From CAUPWF01 sp964369775 (GTDB lineage: Bacteria > Bacillota > Clostridia > Lachnospirales > Lachnospiraceae): a DNA stretch of 20,331 nt. The notes under the pieces are model-generated. The model saw only the letters and a list, made by a program, of their open reading frames with translations. It was not told where the DNA came from and did no database searches. Position 1 is the stretch's first letter. Every line of letters starts with the position of its first letter. Made by a program: the position numbers and the translations under genes. This document shows positions 6,776 to 14,256 of the stretch, in pieces. The stretch spans positions 1-20,331 of the forward strand of contig CAYJHQ010000041.1 of assembly GCA_964369775.1 (NCBI GenBank), read 5' to 3'.

Positions 6776-6845
6776 GAAAGAGTCTCTCTCCTTTCCTTTG
6801 TTTTGGGATTTGTTTGATGGAAAAGAGCATCTTTATACATCTTTA
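6676..6845. repeat. 27-bp inverted repeat (26/27) flanking the translation start of the Cys/His pseudopilin gene
   Basis: The arms are 6676-6702 and 6819-6845, separated by 116 bases. They differ at one position (6695), and on the minus-strand transcript that position is a G-U wobble, so the RNA can form 27 continuous pairs. The right arm begins exactly with the TAA stop of the DUF5702 gene. The left arm lies within the pseudopilin coding region (residues 25-34). The loop holds the ribosome binding site and the TTG start. Confidence 0.92.
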
Positions 6846-8225
6846 TCGATAAGTAAAACTCATAGGGAACTGATAGGTGAATCCGCCTTTTAATCTTGCT
6901 GTATTCTCAATCCACAAATAGTTCACGCAGCCATCCACCTGGAAATTTTGTTGTCCGTATGTATTTTTAATGCGCTCTTCTACTAAATCTAAGGATCGCA
7001 TAGTTAATGTGTCTTGATTTTCTAAATACAGTAACACGCGTAGATATTCGTCATATCCCAGACCTCCCTCCATGTCTTTTCCATCATTGTTATCTAAATC
7101 TGTGCCTAATGAAAATAGCCCTGCTATCCCTAACTGCCAATCCTCTTCTTTTTTTATCAATGTAACGTGATTTCCAGAATATAAGCTTCTCACATCCATT
7201 ACGCTTTCCCCATATACCCAAGCAAACTGCAGCGCCTGTTTAATCATTGGCTGTAATGGTGGTGCTCCACTTGCTGTCGCTATTGCAAGTGCTGTACTTG
7301 ATAGTGTAGCTTGCATAGATGCACTTTTTGAAATACAGAGATAATTTGGCGCTATCCGCATTAAAACTAATTGATTTGCTGTGCTTTTTAGGTTTTCCAT
7401 ATCACTGTCTTTCCCTTGAAGAATGTACTCAAGCTCATACCTTAGACTGTTTTTACTTTCCTCTCCTCGATACGATTCAAAATGCTGTATAAGATATTCT
7501 CCGTACAATAGTTTTTCTGTAGCACTGATTTTTCCACTCTCTATATCTCCTTGTCCTTTGCGAATGGCTCTATTAGAGGGCAGCGATTCTTTTTCTACTA
7601 CCGCGGATGATACACTGCCTTGTTCCTTTATTACCAATGCCAGGATTCCTTTTGCTTTTGCTGCTTCTACTGCTTCTAACGGATTTTCTTCCACGTCGAT
7701 GTTCACTTTTTCATCTTCTACCGCTGATTCTAATTCACCTTTTCCGGATGCTTCCATATCTGCGATTGTATTCCCTTGGGTTTCTTGAATAGACCATTCA
7801 TCCTTACTGCCAGTCCAATTCTCTATAATTTGGATTCCATATTTATGCTTCATATGACGAATTGCCTGGTCAAGAAACAAGGCGCCTTCGTTATCTGTTA
7901 GTAGACCTAGCCCTTTGACATTCATATCCGTTTCGTATACTCCATAATATTCTAATCTAGAGAGAATATTTTCCTCATCGTAACTACTCGTCTCATAGGA
8001 ACCGTCTAAAGTGAACACATCAAACTCTTCTAACATCCCTTTGTGATACTCGCCAAATGTTGACTGCATCGCAAGTTCCACTTCTCCTCGCTTATAATTT
8101 TTCGATATTTGGAATGTTGCCGCTTGTGCGATAGCCATAATGAGAGATAAGAAAAATAAAAAGATGAAACTTAAAAAGATACTAATCTCTGCTTTAATTC
8201 GGCTCTTTTCTTTTATACTATTCAT
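6843..8225 (-). CDS. DUF5702-type TadG-like membrane protein of the Tad operon
   Basis: The 460-residue protein starts MNSIKEKSRIKAEISIFLS and has one hydrophobic segment at about residues 15-38, then a large outer domain. The charged head, a Glu just before the hydrophobic core and the position after the Flp pilin gene fit the TadG-like/DUF5702 proteins of clostridial Tad operons. The outer region has an acidic, low-complexity section (about 150-235) and a C-terminal part with SLYSGNHVTLIKKEEDW and YDEYLRVLLYLENQ. The frame is open to an ATG at 8267, but ATG at 8225 is preferred. It comes one base after the stop of the pilin gene and has a GGGGAT site about 6 bases upstream, while the longer start would overlap the pilin gene by 41 bases. 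It probably shapes or caps the pilus; its mechanism is unknown. Confidence 0.83.
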   Translation of the reverse strand: MNSIKEKSRIKAEISIFLSFIFLFFLSLIMAIAQAATFQISKNYKRGEVELAMQSTFGEYHKGMLEEFDVFTLDGSYETSSYDEENILSRLEYYGVYETDMNVKGLGLLTDNEGALFLDQAIRHMKHKYGIQIIENWTGSKDEWSIQETQGNTIADMEASGKGELESAVEDEKVNIDVEENPLEAVEAAKAKGILALVIKEQGSVSSAVVEKESLPSNRAIRKGQGDIESGKISATEKLLYGEYLIQHFESYRGEESKNSLRYELEYILQGKDSDMENLKSTANQLVLMRIAPNYLCISKSASMQATLSSTALAIATASGAPPLQPMIKQALQFAWVYGESVMDVRSLYSGNHVTLIKKEEDWQLGIAGLFSLGTDLDNNDGKDMEGGLGYDEYLRVLLYLENQDTLTMRSLDLVEERIKNTYGQQNFQVDGCVNYLWIENTARLKGGFTYQFPMSFTYR

Positions 8226-8226
8226 T

Positions 8227-8427
8227 CTATATCCCCGATGTCTCACTTGAAATTCTTTCAAATACACTATTTACAATTGCAGTGATCTGATCTCGAAAAA
8301 TAACTACAACCCCAATCAAAACTACCAATATTAATATAACTTCAACCACACCTATTCCTCGGTTGTCGTTCCATAATAATCTACACCTTGATTCTACTAG
8401 TTCTTTTACTAATTTTATCCCACTCAT
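8227..8427 (-). CDS. flp: Flp1-type major pilin (type IVb prepilin)
   Basis: A 24-residue leader ending in NDNRG is followed by IGVVEVILILVVLIGVVVIF, which has Glu at +5 after the predicted cleavage and a hydrophobic helix that packs in the pilus core. The mature product would be about 42 residues, typical of Flp pilins. The start is judged to be ATG at 8427 because AGAGGAG lies 8 bases upstream. An earlier ATG at 8445 overlaps the stop of the tadC-like gene as ATGA but would place the ribosome binding site inside the coding region, so it could only work by coupling. The next gene begins one base after the stop. The leader Cys (residue 15) is removed on processing. Confidence 0.88.
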   Translation of the reverse strand: MSGIKLVKELVESRCRLLWNDNRGIGVVEVILILVVLIGVVVIFRDQITAIVNSVFERISSETSGI

Positions 8428-8441
8428 AAACATATCTCCTC

Positions 8442-9677
8442 TCATATTTGAATTGATAAAAATGCAGGTATTACTAGGATCACCAGCACTACTACTAACA
8501 TCAAAAACATGGGCATCAACATCTTTGTACCTGCTCGCTCCCCTAATATTTTCGCTCTGTTCTTTCTCTCTTCAAATGCTTCTCTCGCTTCATACTCTAA
8601 TAGTAGTGACATTCCTTTCGTTCCCATTTTTACATTTTGTATAATGATGCTACTAAATTTCCTATAGGATTTCACTTCGCACCTCTTCCCAAATCGCTCG
8701 TAGGCCTCCACTTCTGCTACACCATTTTTCATCTCAATGTATGTGGTCTTTAGCTCTTCGAATGCCACTCTACTTTCTTCTTTTTTCTGATACTGCCCTA
8801 CAATTTTCCCCCATGCATTTTTCACTGTCATCCCTGCACCGATATATATAACAAATGTATTAACAATCTCAGGATAATCCTGCATCATCTGTTCTTTGTT
8901 CTCTTCTACCTTTTTCTCGGCTTCTCTCTTTTTTTTATAACCTAACAGTACCACTACACTTGTCCCTAGAAAAATCAAGACCATACCTCTTAAATCTGAT
9001 TCTTGGTACCACTTCAACTCTTTTCCATCAAGTTCTTCAGGTAGTAAAAAAGTTGCTTTTGTTCTACTGCTCTCCTCTGCTTCTTTTAAAGCAACTTCAA
9101 GTTGCTCTTTGTCTCCTAGCTTCGTTTCAATCTCTCTAGGGTAAATTGCAGCGTGCTGCATGTATTCAACCTCTTCCTCTAGATAAGTCATCTTAGCTTT
9201 GATTTCTACAATCGTTCCCTCTTGTGATATAAACTCTTCTTTTATCGCCCCATCTATACTTACAACTTGATATGGACTCCACTGCCAAGATATCTCGACA
9301 GGATATCCTTCTATCTGTTCCATAAAGTTAAGATCCTTTGTCACGTAATCAAGAGAATCATTTTCCCCTAACATCTCCTTTTCTAGCTCTTTTTCTACTT
9401 TTTGAAATAGTTCATCTCGTTCAGACTTTGTATACTCTCTTTCTCCAATCACCACTTCTACCGTCTCTTCTTTTCCATCTCCTATCTTCACCTCTAATTC
9501 TTCTTCTCTATCGCTACCGCCATAGGTCCCTCTTTCTAATTCTAGTTGTATTGGTCTATGGTCAAATATAAGTAATGCAGTACCGCTGATTATCCCAATG
9601 CAAATAATGATAATTAGTATTTTTATTTCTTTCTTTGAAAAATTTATAATTTCTATTACATTTTTTAACTTTCTCAT
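8442..9677 (-). CDS. tadC: TadC-like T2SF pilus platform protein with large outer insertion
   Basis: The C-terminal part (about 255-411) is a type II secretion F domain: a cytoplasmic helical region with IVNTFVIYIGAGMTVKNAWGKI and RKFSSIIIQNVKMGTKGM, then a final membrane segment (about 388-408). A membrane segment precedes it at about 231-248. Upstream of these is another membrane segment (about 19-38) and a region of roughly 190 residues, charged and rich in Glu and Lys, which would lie outside the cell. A usual TadC has about 300 residues and no such region; this one has 411. It follows tadB with a 4-base gap and a GAGGTG site about 8 bases before the ATG. TadB and TadC together form the inner-membrane platform driven by TadA. 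Confidence 0.82.
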   Translation of the reverse strand: MRKLKNVIEIINFSKKEIKILIIIICIGIISGTALLIFDHRPIQLELERGTYGGSDREEELEVKIGDGKEETVEVVIGEREYTKSERDELFQKVEKELEKEMLGENDSLDYVTKDLNFMEQIEGYPVEISWQWSPYQVVSIDGAIKEEFISQEGTIVEIKAKMTYLEEEVEYMQHAAIYPREIETKLGDKEQLEVALKEAEESSRTKATFLLPEELDGKELKWYQESDLRGMVLIFLGTSVVVLLGYKKKREAEKKVEENKEQMMQDYPEIVNTFVIYIGAGMTVKNAWGKIVGQYQKKEESRVAFEELKTTYIEMKNGVAEVEAYERFGKRCEVKSYRKFSSIIIQNVKMGTKGMSLLLEYEAREAFEERKNRAKILGERAGTKMLMPMFLMLVVVLVILVIPAFLSIQI

Positions 9678-9681
9678 ATCA

Positions 9682-10287
9682 TTACACCTCTATCTCTACT
9701 ATACGTCTTCCCCAAAGATAGGCCATACAATAAATCAAAAAGCAAATCGTCATCATTATAATTCCAAAAACATTTTTATATAGCACATCCATAAATTTAG
9801 GAAAACTCCATTTCATATAGATCAGAATTCCTATCGGAATCATTGACATGATTTGAAACTCTAATTTTTTGGATGTAAGCACTAATTCTATCTCTCGCTT
9901 CACCTCTATTTTTTCACAAATGTGTTGGATAGTTTTCTTGGTGATTTCCACGCTATCCCCTCCTAATCTCTTTGCTTCTGAAAATACAGTTACGAATTGA
10001 TTCAATTCTTCGATTTGTACAAGTTGTGCCCATTCTTTCAGCGCTTCTTCTGCTGAGATATTAAATTCTAATTTTCGAACCATCTTCTCTGTATCCTTCA
10101 TTATCCTCGCTTGTCTTCCGTATTGCTTTCCAATCTCTTCTCGTCCTTTTCTTATTGCATTTTCCACTGAATACCCAGCCTTTAAAAAGGTCGATAAAGC
10201 TTGCAGATAATCTTGTAGTTCTCCATAAAACTTATGTTTTATCTTCACTTCATTGTCTCTCAGCCATAATTTCATATAAGGTATCAA
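9682..10287 (-). CDS. tadB: TadB-like T2SF pilus platform protein; true N-terminus lies upstream of the only legal start
   Basis: The visible 201 residues hold a T2SF domain (FYGELQDYLQALSTFLKAG, then YSVENAIRKG; AKRLGGDSVEITKKTIQHI) and two C-terminal membrane segments (about 147-163 and 173-192). The given start is TTG at 10287, but it has no ribosome binding site and leaves out a membrane segment. The same frame is open upstream to a TGA at 10438-10440 and encodes a hydrophobic stretch, with KGIIALAVVGQLFYAS, just where TadB proteins have their first membrane segment. An ATG at 10388 overlaps the tadA stop as ATGA and is the expected start, but is in another frame and meets TAA at 10365-10367 after seven codons. 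One extra T in the TTTT run at 10367-10370 would join the two. The gene is therefore likely frameshifted, miscalled, or read with a -1 slip. Confidence 0.8.
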   Translation of the reverse strand: MIPYMKLWLRDNEVKIKHKFYGELQDYLQALSTFLKAGYSVENAIRKGREEIGKQYGRQARIMKDTEKMVRKLEFNISAEEALKEWAQLVQIEELNQFVTVFSEAKRLGGDSVEITKKTIQHICEKIEVKREIELVLTSKKLEFQIMSMIPIGILIYMKWSFPKFMDVLYKNVFGIIMMTICFLIYCMAYLWGRRIVEIEV

Positions 10288-10384
10288 TATAGGACTTAAA
10301 ATTACACTTCCTATGAAAGATGCATAAAACAGTTGTCCAACTACTGCTAGAGCAATTATTCCTTTTAAAACGGCAAATGCATAC

Positions 10385-11596
10385 TCATAATTCCTGATGT
10401 CCTGCTGCCATAAGTTTTTCCTTGTGCACGAGATTGTTCACGTGTACCAGCTCTCCTTTAACGCTCTCATCTTCCACCTCACTTTCCACGAATTTAAACA
10501 CAGTTTGTACCTGTATCTCTCCGCTTTCATATCCGATTACCTCCGCAATCTCTAACACCTTTCGTGAACCATCTCTCAATCGTCCAAGATGAATCATAAT
10601 ATCAATTGCAGCGACTAGTTGTCTACGAATTGCTTCTATAGGAATCTCAATCCCCATCAAAATCATGGTTTCTAGTCGATTCAACATATCTTTTGGGGTA
10701 TTCGCATGCGCTGTAGATATAGAACCGTCATGACCTGTACTCATCGCCATCACCATATCGATGGCCTCTGGTCCTCTTACTTCTCCCACAATAATTCGAT
10801 CTGGTCGCATTCGTAATGCTGATTTTATTAAATCTCTTACTGTTATCGCACCCTCTCCTTCTACATTTTCATTTCGTGTTTCTAAACAGACTAAATTGGG
10901 AATTGTTTTGATTTGGAGCTCTGCATTATCCTCAATAGTGATAATGCGCTCTCTATTTGATATAAACTCTGATAATACATTTAGAAATGTGGTCTTTCCA
11001 GATCCGGTTGACCCACTGATAAAGATGTTATAACGCGATGATACTATTTTCTCTAGCCACTTTGCAGCCTTAGCTGATATGCTATGAAGCTGAATTAACC
11101 GCTCCATGGTGATATTTTCTTTTGGAAATTTACGTATAGTTAGAATTGGGCCATTTAGTGCAATTGGGTGTAGCACCACATTAACTCTCGATCCATCCTC
11201 TAACCTTGAATCCACAATTGGATGTGATTCATTGATAAGGCGATTGGTTCTTCCTACTATTTGCTGAATGATATCTTCTAATTTTTCTTTTGACCAAAAA
11301 TGCTTTTCAAGCTGTTGAATTCTACCCTTCTTTTCTACAAAAATATTAGCTGTTCCATTTATCATAATCTCTGTAATCTCATCATCTTCAAGCAATTCCT
11401 GTAAAAGATCTAGCTTTCGAAACGAATTGAATAGCTCTTTTCCAACCTTTGCCCTCTCCTCTAAAGAGATATACGTATTTTCACTTTCTCGATTGATCAC
11501 TCGGTAAATGATTTCCTCTAACTCTCGATCCTCTATCTCTTCTGTCAAATCCAGTTGTTCTAGGATTTCTCGATGCAATCTGTCAATATGTAGCAT
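10385..11596 (-). CDS. tadA: TadA/CpaF-type pilus assembly ATPase
   Basis: This 403-residue secretion ATPase of the VirB11/CpaF type powers pilus assembly at the cytoplasmic side of the platform. Walker A is GSTGSGKT (195-202), followed by an Asp/Glu box around IEDNAEL (221-227). Walker B is RIIVGEVRG (267-275) with the catalytic Glu272, and the His box is HDGSISTAHA (289-298). The N-terminal domain has the CpaF-like DDEITEIMINGT and SHPIVDSRLEDGSRVN segments. Its ATG start overlaps the 3' end of tadZ by 14 bases. Its TGA stop overlaps an ATG as ATGA, the expected coupling site for tadB. Length and motifs are complete, so this protein should be active. Confidence 0.95.
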   Translation of the reverse strand: MLHIDRLHREILEQLDLTEEIEDRELEEIIYRVINRESENTYISLEERAKVGKELFNSFRKLDLLQELLEDDEITEIMINGTANIFVEKKGRIQQLEKHFWSKEKLEDIIQQIVGRTNRLINESHPIVDSRLEDGSRVNVVLHPIALNGPILTIRKFPKENITMERLIQLHSISAKAAKWLEKIVSSRYNIFISGSTGSGKTTFLNVLSEFISNRERIITIEDNAELQIKTIPNLVCLETRNENVEGEGAITVRDLIKSALRMRPDRIIVGEVRGPEAIDMVMAMSTGHDGSISTAHANTPKDMLNRLETMILMGIEIPIEAIRRQLVAAIDIMIHLGRLRDGSRKVLEIAEVIGYESGEIQVQTVFKFVESEVEDESVKGELVHVNNLVHKEKLMAAGHQEL

Positions 11597-12575
11597 TGCT
11601 ACTCACCCCTTTTAGCAAAACCTCCCTCTTCCCCTCTATCATTTTCTTTATAGCATTTTTGCACTCCACTTTCGACCTCCCTTTATACTCAGCGATTGAA
11701 ACTTCTGTAATCTTTTCCAATAGATTTACTCTTCCTAGTAGCTTTAAATTCTCTAAGAATTGGTCAATTTTATCCCTATCTATACTTTCTCTCACCGGAA
11801 GAATCACCTGATTGCAACTCTCTAAAACATCTAAAAATCCTTGTATACAACTGTCAAAATCTATCACTAGCACCTCATACTCTGTCTCTTCTTGTAACCT
11901 TACCAATAGTTGAGTCCACTCATCTTTCATGACTGATTTTAACTCTTCGCTGACATAGATGGGTTTGATATAATCATAAGATTCTTCGCATGCCACAATC
12001 CCTGCCACCCTCAATTTGATGCTTTTCGCATCTTGCTTTAGATAATACAAAAGCTTTGCTAGACTTTCATCGCTATTGCTATGGGCTCCTGAATACTCCT
12101 CGAGATTTAGATACAACGCGCTCTTTCCACTTCTCCCATAAACATCTGCTAACGCCTTTGCAAAAGTTGTCTGCCCTGACCGATGTAGTGGATTATAGAC
12201 CCCTACCGCCTTTTTATCTACTCCTTTTTGTTCCTTGCGCTTTCTCTCCTTCCACCCAGACGAACCAAACAGCCGTTCATATATTCTCTCTGCTGATTGA
12301 TATCGATAAATATACTCTCTCGATTCTTCCTTTTCCTTTGTGGTTGTAATCCAGTAGATTTGGCCTTTAATCTCTCCTTCTAAAGCCTCTCTAAACTCTT
12401 CAGCTATCATACTATATGTAATCTGCTCCTTCTTTGCATACTGAAGGAGTTGTTCAGATGTGGTAAAATTATAGATTACCAAGTCATTGCTGTAAGTTCG
12501 AAGTAATTGTTTGCTTAAAAAATCTGCATAAACTTCTTCATGGTCACAAATCACAAGTGCTTTTAGCTCACCCAT
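11583..12575 (-). CDS. tadZ: TadZ/CpaE-like polar localisation ATPase homologue
   Basis: The 330-residue protein has an atypical receiver-like N-terminal domain (about 1-100, ALVICDHEEVYADFL), a basic linker (about 105-122) and a MinD/ParA-like domain (about 123-330). It is the first gene of the Tad operon. TadZ/CpaE proteins place the pilus machine at a cell pole. The Walker A region is degenerate: YNPLHRSGQTTFAKAL (127-142) has Gln135 where the P-loop Lys of GKT is expected. The Walker-B-like strand EVLVIDFDS is kept. The receiver-like part lacks a clear acidic phosphorylation pocket, as is usual in this family. The start is ATG with AGAGGGAA about 6 bases upstream. A promoter lies about 120 bases before it. 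Confidence 0.83.
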   Translation of the reverse strand: MGELKALVICDHEEVYADFLSKQLLRTYSNDLVIYNFTTSEQLLQYAKKEQITYSMIAEEFREALEGEIKGQIYWITTTKEKEESREYIYRYQSAERIYERLFGSSGWKERKRKEQKGVDKKAVGVYNPLHRSGQTTFAKALADVYGRSGKSALYLNLEEYSGAHSNSDESLAKLLYYLKQDAKSIKLRVAGIVACEESYDYIKPIYVSEELKSVMKDEWTQLLVRLQEETEYEVLVIDFDSCIQGFLDVLESCNQVILPVRESIDRDKIDQFLENLKLLGRVNLLEKITEVSIAEYKGRSKVECKNAIKKMIEGKREVLLKGVSSNATY

Positions 12576-12696
12576 ACTTGATTCCCTCTTGTATTCATTA
12601 CTTATTTTTGGATTATTTATTAGTAGATGTACTTTGATAGTTCTTTCGATAAATTAGATAGTTGCCTAAAGATTAACTTTACTTTCTTGTTCGTTT

Positions 12697-12725
12697 ATTA
12701 TAGCTAGACTTTTTATTATTGTCTA
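12697..12725 (-). promoter_or_regulatory. Promoter of the Tad pilus operon
   Basis: Read on the minus strand, TAGACA (12720-12725), a 17-base spacer and a perfect TATAAT (12697-12702) form a strong sigma-A-type promoter. Transcription should begin near 12690, leaving a leader of about 115 bases before tadZ. The leader is AT-rich, and I see no riboswitch fold or clear hairpin in it. The gap between tadZ and bofA (12576-12779) holds only this promoter and leader, and I see no convincing terminator after bofA. Confidence 0.65.
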
Positions 12726-12779
12726 TACAAAAATATTTATTTGCAGTTTTTTGTTAACATTTCACAAAATTAATGTGCC

Positions 12780-12992
12780 TCATAAAATCCTATAAAACGT
12801 AATTCCGTAAAGAAGTGCTACTCCTGGCACTCCTAGTAATCCAGATGTGACAAAAGAAATTCCGTTCATTCCCACATGAGTAGAGATTCCTTGTGTCATC
12901 AGATATTCATTTACCAAGTATATTACAATCAGCCCGATCATAGCTCGAATTACAAACTTAAATACACACATTTTCAATCTTTCTTTGTCCAC
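12780..12992 (-). CDS. bofA: BofA-family protein (pro-sigma-K processing regulator)
   Basis: The 70-residue membrane protein has two hydrophobic segments (about 13-28 and 48-68) and the family signature SGLLGVPGVALLYGI at the C-terminus. In Bacillus subtilis, BofA sits in the outer forespore membrane and holds back the SpoIVFB protease that activates sigma K; in clostridia the family is widespread but its role is less clear. The start codon is GTG at 12990-12992, supported by an excellent AGGAGGTGG site 5-8 bases upstream. It stands alone between the dCMP deaminase terminator and the Tad promoter, on the same strand as both. Confidence 0.88.
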   Translation of the reverse strand: MDKERLKMCVFKFVIRAMIGLIVIYLVNEYLMTQGISTHVGMNGISFVTSGLLGVPGVALLYGITFYRIL

Positions 12993-13042
12993 AATTCCAC
13001 CTCCTACCTAATGTATATTTTCTCCTTTTAATAATATTCCAC

Positions 13043-13086
13043 AAAAAAGCAGAAAGCGCATATCATATTTGCACCTTCTGCTTTAC
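13043..13086 (-). terminator. Intrinsic terminator after the dCMP deaminase gene
   Basis: On the minus strand AAAGCAGAA (13076-13084) pairs with TTCTGCTTT (13046-13054), with an inner GTGCA/TGCGC stem that includes a G-U pair. The hairpin is followed by a run of six T (A on plus, 13043-13048). It closes the amidase-to-deaminase run. Confidence 0.8.
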
Positions 13087-13103
13087 TTTTCTTCTATTCA
13101 CTA

Positions 13104-13586
13104 TTATATATCTATCTCTATCTTTCTACCTGATGGCTCATAATCTCGGTATTTAACCTCTGCTGCATCCAGCATTTTCTTAGATGCTACTACTGAAGGT
13201 GTATCTGCATATTTATCACAGCCGTATATCACTTCTACAATCCCTGCTTGAATAATTGCCTTCGCACATTCATGACAAGGGAACAATGATACGTAAAGCT
13301 TTGTTCCTTTTAAGCTTCCTCCTGTGTAATTCAATATCGCATTCAACTCGCTATGAGTGGAATACACATACTTCATCTCTAACTCGTTATCACCTTCTCG
13401 CTCCCAAGGAAATTCATCATCTGAACACCCTCTAGGAAATCCATTGTACCCCATGGATAATATTCGATTGTCCTCGCTTACAATACAACATCCCACTTGA
13501 GTGTTTGGGTCTTTAGATCTCTTGCCTGACAACACTGCAACCCCCATAAAGTATTCATCCCAAGTAATATAATCATTTCGTTTCAT
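13104..13586 (-). CDS. dCMP/deoxycytidylate deaminase family protein (ComEB-like)
   Basis: This zinc enzyme converts dCMP to dUMP, feeding dTMP synthesis. The 160-residue product has the full zinc site: HSE at 78-80 (usual form H-A/S-E, with Glu80 as proton shuttle) and PCHEC at 103-107. It also has the N-terminal SKDPNTQVGCCIV segment and MGYNGFPRGCSDDEFPW, typical of this subgroup. The ATG start is preceded by TAGGATAAAT. It lies 15 bases after upp and ends in a strong terminator, so it is the last gene of a nucleotide-linked run. In Bacillus the homologue is called ComEB, but there is no competence operon context here. Confidence 0.94.
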   Translation of the reverse strand: MKRNDYITWDEYFMGVAVLSGKRSKDPNTQVGCCIVSEDNRILSMGYNGFPRGCSDDEFPWEREGDNELEMKYVYSTHSELNAILNYTGGSLKGTKLYVSLFPCHECAKAIIQAGIVEVIYGCDKYADTPSVVASKKMLDAAEVKYRDYEPSGRKIEIDI

Positions 13587-13601
13587 ATTTATCCTACCAC
13601 C

Positions 13602-14231
13602 TTATTTTGTACCAAATATACGATCCCCCGCATCTCCAAGTCCAGGTACGATATAACCGTGATCATTTAAATGGCTATCCACTGCACCTACGTATAAATC
13701 TACGTCTGGATGTGCTTCTTTTAATCTTTTAATTCCTTCCGGCGCTGCTAAAATGCATAACACCCGTATATGCGTTACACCTCTTTTTTTCAATAAATCA
13801 ATTGCTGCCACCAAAGAACCTCCCGTAGCTAACATTGGATCTACCACAAACACTTCTCTCTCTTGCGAATCTGCTGGTAATTTACAATAGTATTCAACTG
13901 GCATCAAAGTCTCCGGATCTCTATATAGACCGATATGACCTATCTTTGCTGCTGGAACCATAGCAAGAATCCCATCCACCATTCCAATTCCTGCTCGAAG
14001 TATCGGAACAATTGCTAGTTTTTTTCCTGCTAGTTCTTGTGCTTCCATCTCACAAATCGGTGTTTTGATTTTTACTGGTTGTAATTTTAAATCTCTAGTT
14101 GCTTCATAACAAATCAGTGTCGCTATCTCGCCTATAATGGTTCGAAATTCTTTTGATCCTAGCTCTTCTCGTCGAATCAAATTAACTTTGTGCGTAATCA
14201 ATGGATGATCCATTATGTGTACTTTCCCCAT
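13602..14231 (-). CDS. upp: Uracil phosphoribosyltransferase
   Basis: This enzyme makes UMP from uracil and PRPP in pyrimidine salvage. The product has the PRPP-binding motif VVDPMLATGGSLVAAI, the LRAGIGMVDG loop and the C-terminal uracil-binding PGLGDAGDRIFGTK. The frame is open to an ATG at 14252, but ATG at 14231 is chosen because AAGGAGG lies 5 bases before it and the resulting 209 residues match the usual enzyme length. It follows rpiB by about 25 bases and precedes the dCMP deaminase, giving two adjacent pyrimidine genes. Confidence 0.96.
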   Translation of the reverse strand: MGKVHIMDHPLITHKVNLIRREELGSKEFRTIIGEIATLICYEATRDLKLQPVKIKTPICEMEAQELAGKKLAIVPILRAGIGMVDGILAMVPAAKIGHIGLYRDPETLMPVEYYCKLPADSQEREVFVVDPMLATGGSLVAAIDLLKKRGVTHIRVLCILAAPEGIKRLKEAHPDVDLYVGAVDSHLNDHGYIVPGLGDAGDRIFGTK

Positions 14232-14256
14232 AGCTACCTCCTTAGTATTCATCGCC

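Noticed and set aside
6655..6840. Minus-strand open frame starting in the right arm of the inverted repeat (MYKDALF)
   Set aside because: No ribosome binding site, and it lies in another frame of the well-supported pseudopilin gene. Its start matches the plus-strand frame only because the repeat arms are the same sequence.
6624..6893. Plus-strand frame across the inverted repeat
   Set aside because: Shadow of the pseudopilin gene on the other strand; no promoter or ribosome binding site.
10361..10372. Canonical X XXY YYZ slip site for programmed -1 frameshifting in tadB
   Set aside because: In the ATG frame the run reads CCG TTT TAA, which does not fit the heptamer rule; a missing T or true mutation is more likely.
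12576..12696. c-di-GMP or other riboswitch in the Tad operon leader
   Set aside because: I looked for conserved GEMM-like motifs and stable hairpins; the leader is AT-rich with neither.
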